DNA from: JBBTDV01 sp038042605
GTDB taxonomy: Bacteria > Bdellovibrionota > UBA1018
Assembly (NCBI GenBank): GCA_964358645.1
Contig: CAYHPW010000015.1
Location: forward strand, 1 to 53,096
Direction: 5' to 3'
Length of the DNA: 53,096 nt
Numbering within the stretch: the first letter of the stretch is position 1; each line of letters begins with the position of its first letter. A model generated the notes under the pieces. It saw only the letters and a list, made by a program, of their open reading frames with translations. It was not told where the DNA came from and did no database searches. Shown here piece after piece: positions 41,829 through 50,218 of the stretch. A program made the translations under genes and the position numbers.

Positions 41829-44107
41829 CCTAAGAACCCGCAGCCACCATCCAATCTAGCGACTAAAGCCTCTGACGGTTCAAAACGTTTGCCAAATATT
41901 TCTTCAAATTCCTTAAGGCGTTTTACAATCTCTTGAAGTCCAAGGCCATCGGCGTACTTTAATAACCCACCTCTAAATGGCGGGAAGCCAGTGCCCATTA
42001 TCATTCCCAAATCAACATCGGATGCCGAACTCACCACATCTTCAGCCAGACAGCGTGATGCCTCATTAATCATTGGCAATATACACCTATCAAGAATTTC
42101 ATCACCAGGAACCAAACCATATTTAGGAGTTACACTTAAAATATCATAAATCTTTGGATCAAGCTTCTTCTCCCTGCCCTCATATACATAGAAACCCTTC
42201 TCATTTTTCTTCCCGAGCCTGCCAGCAGTTATAATCTTTGAATTCACGCTTGAAGGTTGCGCGCGCTCACCAAAAGCCTCATTAAGTATATGCGCGACCT
42301 TATCACCCACATCTATTCCCACCTCATCAATCAACTCAAGAGGTCCCATGGGCATACCAAATTCAAGAAGCACACGGTCAACCTCATCAATCGGAACTCC
42401 CTGCTCCACTAAAAAAGTAGCCTCATTCAGATACGGCAAAAGCAGTCTGTTAACCAAGAATCCTGGGGCATCTTTCACGACGATCGGTGTTTTCCCAAGC
42501 TGCTTGCTAAGTTGAAACACCGTGGTCAATGCCTCATTGGATGTTTTTTCGCCTTTTATCACCTCGATCAGTGGCATCTTATGCACGGGGTTGAAAAAAT
42601 GCATGCCCACAAGCCTTTCCGGATTGCGCATAGAGCTTTGCATTTTACTGACAGATAGAGACGACGTATTCGTGGCTATAACACATGTATCGCTAACTGA
42701 GCCTTCAAGCTCCTTAAATACCTGTTGTTTAACTTCCAAGTTTTCCACCACCGCCTCAACGACTATACTGACCGCATTAAACCCGGAATAATCCAATACA
42801 GGTGAAATTAAGCTTATCTTTTGGAACCCCTGCCTGCTGGTTAGCTTTTTCTTCTGAACTTGTTTTTTGAAAAGCTGCACTGCTGCCTGCACACCGGCAG
42901 CCAAGGCTTTGGTATTGAGGTCTTTTAACCTTACCTGGAAACCCTTGGCTGCAAACAGTTGCGCAATCCCGCCGCCCATAATTCCAGCCCCTAATATCGC
43001 CGCACTCCTTACATGACGGGTTTCGGCACTGGTACCAATCGGAAGCCCCTTTGATTTTTTAACAGCTTCAGTAAGATAAAAAATACGAATTAAGTTCTTA
43101 CAAACTTCACCAACCGCGAGCTTGGCAAAACCCTTGGCTTCAACCGCCAAAGCCGCCCGTCTGTCCACGCCACGCAACTGTTCACCATAACAGCCGTTAG
43201 TTGTTTGAATTACATTAATAGCTTCAATTGGCGCAGGGTACTGCCCTTTGGTGCGTCCCAGAACACTTCCACGCGCTTTTTTCAGCATTATGCTGCGACC
43301 AAGCGGAGTTTTTTCCATCACAGACCCAACAATGCTCCCTCCTATGCCGCTGAGACCACCCAACTTCGGCTGCTTTGCAAGCCGATTACCTGCTTTCATG
43401 GAGGCCATGTTTTTCTTGGCCCAGCTTTGCACGCTTTCTTCAAAACTTTCTCTTGGAAGACACTGTTCAACAAGCCCAAGCTTATATGCCCTGTCACCCG
43501 ATAAAGTCTTTCCCGTCAGGATCAAATCAAGCGCACTTGCAAGACCGATCTTTCTTGGAAGTCGAATACACCCACCCATTCCAGGAATAACTCCTAGCAT
43601 CACCTCCGGCACACCTATCTTCGCGGCTGGGCTATTAGACATCACTATCGCAGAGCAGGCTATCGCAAGCTCACAGCCTCCACCCAATGCAGCTCCATCT
43701 ATCGCGGCGACTGTAGGGAATGGAAGATCTTCCCAACGATTAAGCAAGTCTTGCCCTGCGCCGGAAAGCTCTAGCGCTTCAGCCTCGGACTTAATAGAAC
43801 GAATAAGCTCTATATCAGCTCCTGCAACAAAGTTACCGGGCTTTGCTGAGAATAAAACCAGGACGTCAATCTGGTTTTCCTTCCCTAGCTTTTCAAGCTC
43901 AGCCAATAGATTGCTAAACTCGTCCATGACTTTTCTGGTTAATTTATTTACCTTTTCTCCCTTAAGATCTAGGGTAAGCGCCCAGAGTTTAATCCCCCAT
44001 AGAGAGCTGCGATCCTCAAGCCTAAATGCCGGTTCTGAGTTTACGCTTCCGCCTACAGGACGTTTGTTGCTCTTGTTTTCATGCGTGATATTTTCTTGGG
44101 TTTCCAT
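41825..44107 (-). CDS. fadJ: Multifunctional fatty-acid oxidation protein, FadJ/FadB-alpha-like
   Basis: 760 aa. Residues 1-about 310 are an enoyl-CoA hydratase (crotonase) domain with LFSAKPGNFVAGADIELI, IDGAALGGGCELAIACS and PEVMLGVIPGMGGCIRLP. Residues about 365-560 are the NAD-binding 3-hydroxyacyl-CoA dehydrogenase domain (AILGAGIMGGGIAQLFAAKG, VEAVVENLEVKQQVFKELE, IATNTSSLSVS, GMHFFNPVHKMPLIEVI). The C-terminal dehydrogenase domains follow (FLVNRLLLPYLNEA, GTGFPPFRGGLLKYAD). It performs hydration and oxidation in beta-oxidation. No thiolase partner is adjacent. It is coupled to the Lol permease gene. A TATGAT box lies 9 nt before the ATG, with no Shine-Dalgarno. Confidence 0.92.
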   Translation of the reverse strand: METQENITHENKSNKRPVGGSVNSEPAFRLEDRSSLWGIKLWALTLDLKGEKVNKLTRKVMDEFSNLLAELEKLGKENQIDVLVLFSAKPGNFVAGADIELIRSIKSEAEALELSGAGQDLLNRWEDLPFPTVAAIDGAALGGGCELAIACSAIVMSNSPAAKIGVPEVMLGVIPGMGGCIRLPRKIGLASALDLILTGKTLSGDRAYKLGLVEQCLPRESFEESVQSWAKKNMASMKAGNRLAKQPKLGGLSGIGGSIVGSVMEKTPLGRSIMLKKARGSVLGRTKGQYPAPIEAINVIQTTNGCYGEQLRGVDRRAALAVEAKGFAKLAVGEVCKNLIRIFYLTEAVKKSKGLPIGTSAETRHVRSAAILGAGIMGGGIAQLFAAKGFQVRLKDLNTKALAAGVQAAVQLFKKQVQKKKLTSRQGFQKISLISPVLDYSGFNAVSIVVEAVVENLEVKQQVFKELEGSVSDTCVIATNTSSLSVSKMQSSMRNPERLVGMHFFNPVHKMPLIEVIKGEKTSNEALTTVFQLSKQLGKTPIVVKDAPGFLVNRLLLPYLNEATFLVEQGVPIDEVDRVLLEFGMPMGPLELIDEVGIDVGDKVAHILNEAFGERAQPSSVNSKIITAGRLGKKNEKGFYVYEGREKKLDPKIYDILSVTPKYGLVPGDEILDRCILPMINEASRCLAEDVVSSASDVDLGMIMGTGFPPFRGGLLKYADGLGLQEIVKRLKEFEEIFGKRFEPSEALVARLDGGCGFLG

Positions 44108-44210
44108 ACGTGCGTAATCATAACAATCTTAATGAGCATCCACAAAGGAGAAAAAGACTGTCAGACACACAACGCGCCCCGCTGTACTACCAGCAGAGGA
44201 AACAAACCTT

Positions 44211-45632
44211 TTAAAAAATAAATGTGACTCCTGCCATCGCGGAATAAAAACTAGCATTAGCCAACGAGCCTCCAACTAACTGCTTATCAGCATCAGGAAG
44301 GCCGGAGTAATACGCACCATATGGATTGTAGTTATAATTATTGTAGTAAGGATAAGCACCATAAAGAGCCATATTATTCAAATTTTGATTCTCACGTGAC
44401 GAAAGCACTGAGTAGTACTTGAAAACAGCACCAAAGGTCACTGTACGACCCATTCTCACATCCAAGCCACTCGAAAGGTAACCCAAGAACTGTGAAATTT
44501 CATAGTCACGGCCAAGACCCTGCAATCCTCCTTGCGATAGCGCACTAAGAATTTTCTGGTCATAGTTGATATAGCTTCTTGAATAGGCAGCACCTCCACC
44601 TATAAACGGCCTTAGCTTAGCATCTGAACCTAGGAAATGAAGTTTTAGACCTGCATCTGCAACATTTTGCTTCATTGCCACTGTTTCTAAATTAGCAGAA
44701 TAGCCAAGGCTATTGGACCAAGCCTGATAATTTAGAACGAAAGGATTTGTGCTATTCAACGCGACACCAAACTCACTGAATGTATATCCAAGCTCAAAGC
44801 TCAAGTTGTCTGATGCCCCTACACCAAGACCTATACCAGCCGAGTAACGTGGCCTAACGTTGTAATAGTTTGAACCTAACATATTTGCTAAGCCAGCTCT
44901 TGGCTGAATACTTATTACTGTCTTGTCTGTATCGATTTGTGTACTTGCTACAGACGTATTAGCAGCCTGAGCAGCTCCGTTGTTACTAACCACTCCCGAC
45001 GTCCCCATGGACATTTGTGCTACATTAATCTGCTTTGGAGCTTCCATAGCCTGCTGCCCTGGTCGTTCAGTCACTGGTGGTACAACAAATTCTGTTACTC
45101 GCGCACCATTAGCAGTCAATGTATCAGCGGTCTGTGTTTGTAAAGACGGAGATTGCTGCATTGCTGTATTGCCGCTTAGCGTTTCAATAGCACCGGATAT
45201 TGACTGTGAACCAATAATCTGTTCAGTCCTCTTCCTTTCATCACGAAGCCTCAGTTCCTCCAGCCGTTCCTGCAGAACATCTTCATTTTTAAGCTCTTCT
45301 CTCATACGTTCGCGTCGCATGAGTTCTGATTTGGAAAGGTTCTGAAATTCTGTACTTCCAACACTTGCCACTTCATTTTTACTAACTGTAGCCTGTGCTT
45401 TTTCAGCATTTTCCAAAACATGTCTTGTCAAGTCTCTATCTTCAACACTTCTTACTGTTCCTGTGGCTCCCGTAGGGGCTTCAACCACTCCACCTTCGCT
45501 TTGCTCTTGTAAGACAGGTTTTTCATCATTCTCATAAACTAGCTCACCTTTTGCCTGAGGAAGAATCGCTAGCGAGGCAAAGATGCCTACGCCTAACGCG
45601 GTGTACCAACTAACTGGATCTTTCAGCTTCAT
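44211..45632 (-). CDS. Outer-membrane beta-barrel protein with helical N-domain
   Basis: 473 aa from ATG 45632, which has AAGGAG 5-6 nt upstream and gives a clean signal peptide (SWYTALGVGIFASLAILPQA). A second possible start at 45671, with GAGGG, would add 13 residues. Residues about 60-150 are charged and helical (MRRERMREELKNEDVLQERL), followed by a Thr/Ala/Gln-rich linker. From about 250 a beta barrel starts (SAGIGLGVGASDNLSFELGY, RPFIGGGAAYSRSYINYD) and ends in FIF with a terminal Phe, typical of Bam substrates. A Tyr/Asn-rich loop (YPYYNNYNYNPYGAYYSG) is probably surface-exposed. Porin-like or OmpA-type anchoring role is unknown. Confidence 0.8.
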   Translation of the reverse strand: MKLKDPVSWYTALGVGIFASLAILPQAKGELVYENDEKPVLQEQSEGGVVEAPTGATGTVRSVEDRDLTRHVLENAEKAQATVSKNEVASVGSTEFQNLSKSELMRRERMREELKNEDVLQERLEELRLRDERKRTEQIIGSQSISGAIETLSGNTAMQQSPSLQTQTADTLTANGARVTEFVVPPVTERPGQQAMEAPKQINVAQMSMGTSGVVSNNGAAQAANTSVASTQIDTDKTVISIQPRAGLANMLGSNYYNVRPRYSAGIGLGVGASDNLSFELGYTFSEFGVALNSTNPFVLNYQAWSNSLGYSANLETVAMKQNVADAGLKLHFLGSDAKLRPFIGGGAAYSRSYINYDQKILSALSQGGLQGLGRDYEISQFLGYLSSGLDVRMGRTVTFGAVFKYYSVLSSRENQNLNNMALYGAYPYYNNYNYNPYGAYYSGLPDADKQLVGGSLANASFYSAMAGVTFIF

Positions 45633-45685
45633 AACGCTCTCCTTTGAAAACATTTTTATAACTTTCTTCATAACACCCTCTTTAT

Positions 45686-45700
45686 CGACCTTTTAGGTCG
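45686..45700 (-). promoter_or_regulatory. 5'-UTR hairpin of the outer-membrane protein gene
   Basis: CGACC-TTTTA-GGTCG, a perfect 5-bp stem with 5-nt loop, lies about 15 nt before the upstream start codon of the barrel gene. It could affect ribosome access or mRNA stability. It is short and could be chance. Confidence 0.3.
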
Positions 45701-45708
45701 GCTATTAC

Positions 45709-45953
45709 CGTCCTGTTAATGTCACAGTTGCCTTAATTAGTCCACAATTTTCTTAGCGGATGCGTTATAGCCGAATTCCTCATTAATAAATACATGTGCG
45801 GCGTAAACACAGCGAGTACTACGACAGCATGGTTTCCATACAACAGCCTAAGCAACTGTCAATTTTTTATACAATCGATATTAACTAAGTATTGAATATT
45901 ACTAGATGAGAAGCGAGAAAATGCTAGGCATCACATTTGCTTTACATGGAAAC
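45709..45953. other. AT-rich gap without recognisable gene
   Basis: Part of the roughly 370-nt gap between the barrel gene and the pilin-like gene. It should contain the barrel gene's promoter. A TTGACA appears on the minus strand near 45856-45861, but the -10 match that follows is weak. No open frame with a ribosome site was seen. Confidence 0.4.
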
Positions 45954-46025
45954 AACAAACGGATTGGCTAACGGCTACCCCCTATTAGCCCCCCCAATCC
46001 CCCCTTAAAAGCCAATCCGTTTGTT
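45954..46025 (-). terminator. Long perfect inverted repeat with C-rich (G-rich on minus) loop
   Basis: A perfect 16-bp stem (45954-45969 with 46010-46025) encloses a 40-nt loop holding three C runs of 5, 7 and 6 (45978-45982, 45989-45995, 45999-46004). It lies 17 nt after the stop of the pilin-like gene and is followed on the minus strand by GTTTGTTGTTTCC-type sequence. It is probably the transcription terminator of the purB-pilin operon. The minus-strand loop could also form a G-quadruplex. The loop is much longer than in ordinary terminators. Confidence 0.5.
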
Positions 46026-46041
46026 CCCTAAAAGCGAGATA

Positions 46042-46278
46042 CTAACGACCAATGGGAAGCCTGTGCATATCAGATCTTGAAAAAAAACTGTCCAATTGCC
46101 GGCTTAAAAAGTCTGCAAGCTTTAAGTACAAAGGGCGAATTGCTTTAGCCACTATGATAAAAAACAAAACAGCAGCGAAAATTATCAGGATATACTCGGT
46201 AGTGGCCTGGCCGCGCTCATCACGCCAAAAAATGACGCGCATTCTAAACAGCATACCATTCATCACCGGTTTATCCAT
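46042..46278 (-). CDS. Flp-type (type IVb) prepilin-like small protein
   Basis: 78 aa. RDERGQATTEYILIIFAAVL has the prepilin-peptidase pattern of Flp/Tad pilins: Gly23 at -1, then Glu at +5 and Tyr at +6 (G/QATTEY), followed by a hydrophobic helix. The leader of 23 residues is Arg-rich, as expected. After processing about 55 residues remain, normal for Flp. No other tad genes (tadA, tadB, tadC, rcpC) are in the window. Its start overlaps the purB stop by 8 nt, so it is likely co-translated with purB. Confidence 0.7.
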   Translation of the reverse strand: MDKPVMNGMLFRMRVIFWRDERGQATTEYILIIFAAVLFFIIVAKAIRPLYLKLADFLSRQLDSFFSRSDMHRLPIGR

Positions 46279-47590
46279 GCTTCTTCGCTAATTCATAAAT
46301 GCGCCCGACATTTCTAAGCTGGTGTTTAATAGATGCTAGATCACGTATTTTTATTGGCGTAAGCTTGCCTGAGACTTTCGGATGTTTCGATAGCAGCCGT
46401 ATAAAATCTCCCTTACCATCAAGGCTTGCCAGCGCACATTCCTGGATCCAGCTATATGCATCTTCACGACTAACGCCTGCCCGAACCAATTCCAACATAT
46501 AATGCCCTGAAAATACCGTGCTACCGGCAGCATTTAAATTTTTTAATACTCTGGATTCATCTACCGTCAATCCGCTTAAAATCATACCCATACGATTCAA
46601 ACCATAGTCCAAAAGAATCGTTGCATCGGGAAAAACAACCCTCTCCACCGATGAATGGCTAATATCCCGTTCGTGCCAAAGCGATATATTCTCTAGCTGG
46701 GCCTGGGCATAAGCACGCAAAAGCCGTGCACAACCGGTGATATTTTCCGAAGAAACAGGATTTCTTTTATGCGGCATTGCGCTTGAGCCTTTCTGCCCTT
46801 TTTGAAAACCCTCGCTGACCTCGCCAACCTCGGATCTCTGCAAATGTCGTAACTCTAAAGCCATCCTTTCAAGAGAAGATCCGCAAATGCCTATTACATT
46901 CATAAAATCAGCATGCCTGTCTCTAGGAATGACTTGTGTGCTAACCGGTTCACGCTCGAGACCAAGCCTGGATAAAATGCGCATCTCGGTGTCAGGATCC
47001 CAATGTGAATTCACACCTACCGCGCCCGCTAATTTTCCATAACACATTTGCTTTATTACATTCTCAAGGCGCCGCTTGTTGCGAGTCCACTCGCAATGCC
47101 AGCCAAGAAATTTTAACCCAAAGCTGGTTGGCTCTGCAAACATTCCATGTGAGCGGCCAATTGTTGGCAAATCCCTGTACCTGATCGCAAGTTTCCATAA
47201 AATTGCGAGTAGCGCTTCTACTTCTTTTAATAAAAGCGAACCAACTTGTTGGATGATAATTGATAGCGAGGTATCCACCACATCCGACGACGTCAAACCA
47301 AAATGAATATATCGTGATAGCGATCCCAGCTCATCTGCCAAAGCCGATGTGAATGCAATTACATCATGGCGCGTAAGAGCTTCATGCTTAGCGATTTTTT
47401 CCGGGCTGATTCCACCTTTTTTTATAATTAAAGTTATTTTCCGCTTCAATTCAGCAAAGTCTTTCTTGGATATGTGTCCATTGGCGGCCAACTCATCACA
47501 TATCTCAAACTCAACACGCAACCATGTTAGATATTTATACCGGTCGCTCCAAAGCTGAGTCATTGGCTTACGCGAATATCTTTCGATCAT
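46271..47590 (-). CDS. purB: Adenylosuccinate lyase
   Basis: 439 aa, normal length. It releases fumarate from SAICAR and adenylosuccinate in purine synthesis. The fumarase/aspartase superfamily signature GSSAMPHKRNPVSSENI (residues about 266-282) is intact, as are GLTSSDVVDTSLS and TIGRSHGMFAEPTSFGLKF. RYSRKPMTQLWSDRYKYLTW is the usual PurB opening. The ATG has AGAGG about 8 nt upstream. Confidence 0.95.
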   Translation of the reverse strand: MIERYSRKPMTQLWSDRYKYLTWLRVEFEICDELAANGHISKKDFAELKRKITLIIKKGGISPEKIAKHEALTRHDVIAFTSALADELGSLSRYIHFGLTSSDVVDTSLSIIIQQVGSLLLKEVEALLAILWKLAIRYRDLPTIGRSHGMFAEPTSFGLKFLGWHCEWTRNKRRLENVIKQMCYGKLAGAVGVNSHWDPDTEMRILSRLGLEREPVSTQVIPRDRHADFMNVIGICGSSLERMALELRHLQRSEVGEVSEGFQKGQKGSSAMPHKRNPVSSENITGCARLLRAYAQAQLENISLWHERDISHSSVERVVFPDATILLDYGLNRMGMILSGLTVDESRVLKNLNAAGSTVFSGHYMLELVRAGVSREDAYSWIQECALASLDGKGDFIRLLSKHPKVSGKLTPIKIRDLASIKHQLRNVGRIYELAKKHG

Positions 47591-47649
47591 CAGATTTACC
47601 TCTTTTTATATTATTCATTGATTTCCACCCTCATGCGCAATAAGAAAAC

Positions 47650-47655
47650 TATAAT
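47650..47655 (+). promoter_or_regulatory. Consensus -10 box 6 nt before a start codon
   Basis: TATAAT ends exactly 6 nt before ATG 47662. No Shine-Dalgarno is visible upstream and no good -35 was found. Suggests a leaderless message for the GT4 gene. Confidence 0.4.
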
Positions 47656-47661
47656 CAACTT

Positions 47662-48654
47662 ATGCATATTGCTATTTATCATGATGCTGTTATCCCACCA
47701 ATTCAATATGGGGGTACAGAGCGTGTCATTAAATGGCTTGCTAATGCGCTTATCCTGCTTGGGCATAAGGTCACGCTGCTAGCCAGACCTGGCAGCGCTA
47801 TTACCGGGGCAAATATTTTATACGATGTTTTATACATCGACAACAAACATGGATGGCAAAATCTCATTTCAAATGATGTTGATATAATACACCTATTTTT
47901 AACGCCTCATGAGCATGTAAAAAAGCCATTTTTGGTAACAATCCAAGGCAATGGCAAAGAAGGCGAGTTATTTCACCGCAATACGGTCTTCATTTCACGC
48001 AAGCACGCCGAAAACCATGGAACCACACACTTTGTATACAACGGCCTAGATCCGGCAGAGTTCCAATCAAACCAGACGCGAGAAGACTATTTAGTTTTTC
48101 TCGCCAAAGCCTCATGGAAAGTCAAAAACCTACTAGGCGCACTAGAAATAGCACGAATTGCCCAAAAAAGACTAATCGTGATGGGTGATCGCAAACTGCC
48201 ATTAGGCGCTGATTCAATAAAACGATTTTTTGGAAAAATAAGAAACGTTGAATACCTTGGAATGGTCAACGACCATGAAAAAAATCATTTCTTAAAAAAG
48301 GCGCATGGTTTGTTGTTCCCTGTAAGGTGGCACGAGCCATTCGGCATAGCAATACTAGAGGCGCTAGCTTCAGGCTGTCCGATTTTTGGGACACCCTACG
48401 GCTCATTGCCAGAAATTATCACATCGGATGTCGGCTACCTTGAAACCAAAGCCAGCAGCCTTGCGGAAAAAATCAATCAAAGATTATTCGAACCATCTGT
48501 ATGCAGTAATAGAGTAATAACCGGTGGATTCACACACATCGACATGGCGAAGGCATATATCCGTTACTACAATAGAATACTAAATTTTGGCGTACTGGGC
48601 GTAACCATCCCTCAAACAATGCAAAAATTTGATAAGCTTTTACCATGGAATTAA
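47662..48654 (+). CDS. Glycosyltransferase family 4
   Basis: 330 aa GT-B fold. N-domain opens with MHIAIYHDAVIPPIQYGGTE (the PxxYGGxE loop) and VIKWLANALILLGHKVTLLA. The C-domain has YLVFLAKASWKVKNLLGALE and the nucleotide-sugar motif HEPFGIAILEALASGCPIFG (E-x7-E). It is soluble and would transfer a sugar from a nucleotide donor. It stands alone on the plus strand between purB and the LPS operon, so the substrate cannot be inferred beyond cell-surface glycan. Confidence 0.82.
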   Translation: MHIAIYHDAVIPPIQYGGTERVIKWLANALILLGHKVTLLARPGSAITGANILYDVLYIDNKHGWQNLISNDVDIIHLFLTPHEHVKKPFLVTIQGNGKEGELFHRNTVFISRKHAENHGTTHFVYNGLDPAEFQSNQTREDYLVFLAKASWKVKNLLGALEIARIAQKRLIVMGDRKLPLGADSIKRFFGKIRNVEYLGMVNDHEKNHFLKKAHGLLFPVRWHEPFGIAILEALASGCPIFGTPYGSLPEIITSDVGYLETKASSLAEKINQRLFEPSVCSNRVITGGFTHIDMAKAYIRYYNRILNFGVLGVTIPQTMQKFDKLLPWN

Positions 48655-48669
48655 TAACATCATACATTG

Positions 48670-50208
48670 CTAGCCCAGCGGACCAGAGGAAATCTTCCTA
48701 ACAGCTTCTATCGCGGCAACAACGCCACCAAGAGTACCTAATTCTGGAAATGATTCCTCTGAGGCTAGATAAATGCCAGTCAGACCTGAAAAATATCCAA
48801 GTCCGCCTTTTTCAAAAATCCGCAGGTTAAGTGGGATATCACTTAATGAAATGAAGTCATATGGGGGCTGATCATCATAATTCGTCATGACACCAGAACG
48901 GAAGTCAGGATAGACCTGCTTAACGTGGAATTCTAAAAATGGCATTATCCTGGTCGCTTGCCTGAACATTTTTGCAGCGAACAATTTTTGGGTTTTTTTA
49001 TCTAAGCTTTCCTTTGTAAACGGCATGACTGTACGGAAAAATAAAATCTTTGTTTCAGGCTCAGCCGAACCATAGTCTGACGGGTTGGCCACTTCTATCT
49101 CCATAGGGGGGCCATCTCTTTCCTGCCAAACGGTACGCGCAGTCATACCAGGGGGGATGGCTTCATCGTGCACGCTTAGGGCAATAGTAAAACGCCATCC
49201 ACATGGCTGTTCAAATAATTGCAACGGCGATTTTGTCTTATTGGATTTTTTGTCAGTCGCACAAATATAGGCCATGATCTCATCACTAGGACAACCAAAA
49301 ACAGCGCGCGAGGTCCCTATCATTTTCCCATATCCATTCAACTGAACGCCAACAAGCTTGGACTTATCATCAAGAAATATACTCTTACAGCGGCTATCCA
49401 GTTCCACTCTCACACCAACACGTTCAGCTAGGTTTTTTAAGTAACATCTAAGTGCTGTCATCCCTCCTCGAAAAGCCGCAGCAGTCCTGTCCAAGGCAAC
49501 CATGTGTAGTACGTCGCCTAAAAAAGGATCCTTTAAGGTTCTATTTAAAGTCGCAAAAGCCAAGCCTGTGGTTATTTCGCTAAAGCCATTACTACCAACC
49601 ATCTTATTGAGATCCGAAACCCGCAAACCACGATTTATCCAAATATCCTTGAGATTCCTTTCCCATCCATGTGAATATCCAAGCCCTGCCTTGCTGTGAC
49701 TGGTGAAATCACACATAACATTATCAGAATGATTACCCCTTGCTTCTTCACCAAGTTCTAACCAATATCGAAGAAATCCAGAATCAGAACACCTCACAGC
49801 ATCCAATAAACCACTCTTAGCAAGCAGATTACGCCGGAACTCTCTCTCAATCTCAACAGCGAAATCGTTATCGTCGTGATTTAAAACAACCCTGCTATCA
49901 GGTGTCATGACCTGTAAAATCATTTCTGAAGCTTTAGGCATATCGAAACCGCCAGCACAGATGCTGAGGCGCTCAAGACACTTGCCTAACAAGCCAGCCC
50001 ATTTTCCTGGGCTGCGTACTCCTAAAAAATAATTAGGCTCTGGATCAAAATATTGCCCATATTTCGAAACACTCAATAACTTAAGCGGCCTGGCACCAAC
50101 CAGCAAAACAGACATGCCCTTCTCAGCAGCTAAACAGGCACTCAGCAAAGAACCAATACTTTCCCCGACTACAACAACGTCATATTGATCGAGGATTTTT
50201 AATGTCAT
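48670..50208 (-). CDS. FAD-dependent oxidoreductase, phytoene-dehydrogenase-like
   Basis: 512 aa from ATG 50208; the frame opens with a TTG at 50235 that overlaps the hotdog gene. Near the N-terminus DVVVVGESIGSLLSACLAAE is a Rossmann dinucleotide motif in which GxGxxG is changed to GxSxxS, so FAD binding is less certain. Later features (RGGMTALRCYLKNLAERVGV, RVELDSRCKSIFLDDKSKLV) are typical of CrtI/amine-oxidase-like NAD(P)/FAD proteins that use a second substrate-binding domain. The end GLTGIYLASEESFPELGTLG resembles the closing motif of that family. Substrate unknown. Confidence 0.65.
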   Translation of the reverse strand: MTLKILDQYDVVVVGESIGSLLSACLAAEKGMSVLLVGARPLKLLSVSKYGQYFDPEPNYFLGVRSPGKWAGLLGKCLERLSICAGGFDMPKASEMILQVMTPDSRVVLNHDDNDFAVEIEREFRRNLLAKSGLLDAVRCSDSGFLRYWLELGEEARGNHSDNVMCDFTSHSKAGLGYSHGWERNLKDIWINRGLRVSDLNKMVGSNGFSEITTGLAFATLNRTLKDPFLGDVLHMVALDRTAAAFRGGMTALRCYLKNLAERVGVRVELDSRCKSIFLDDKSKLVGVQLNGYGKMIGTSRAVFGCPSDEIMAYICATDKKSNKTKSPLQLFEQPCGWRFTIALSVHDEAIPPGMTARTVWQERDGPPMEIEVANPSDYGSAEPETKILFFRTVMPFTKESLDKKTQKLFAAKMFRQATRIMPFLEFHVKQVYPDFRSGVMTNYDDQPPYDFISLSDIPLNLRIFEKGGLGYFSGLTGIYLASEESFPELGTLGGVVAAIEAVRKISSGPLG

Positions 50209-50218
50209 GCCTTCACGC

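Noticed and set aside
43248..44117. 289-codon plus-strand frame antisense to fadJ
   Set aside because: Pro/Ser-rich, low-complexity translation typical of an antisense shadow of a conserved gene; no start signals.
45954..46025. Integron attC site
   Set aside because: Ends do not fit the RYYYAAC and GTTRRRY core sites, there is no integrase, and no cassette array is nearby.
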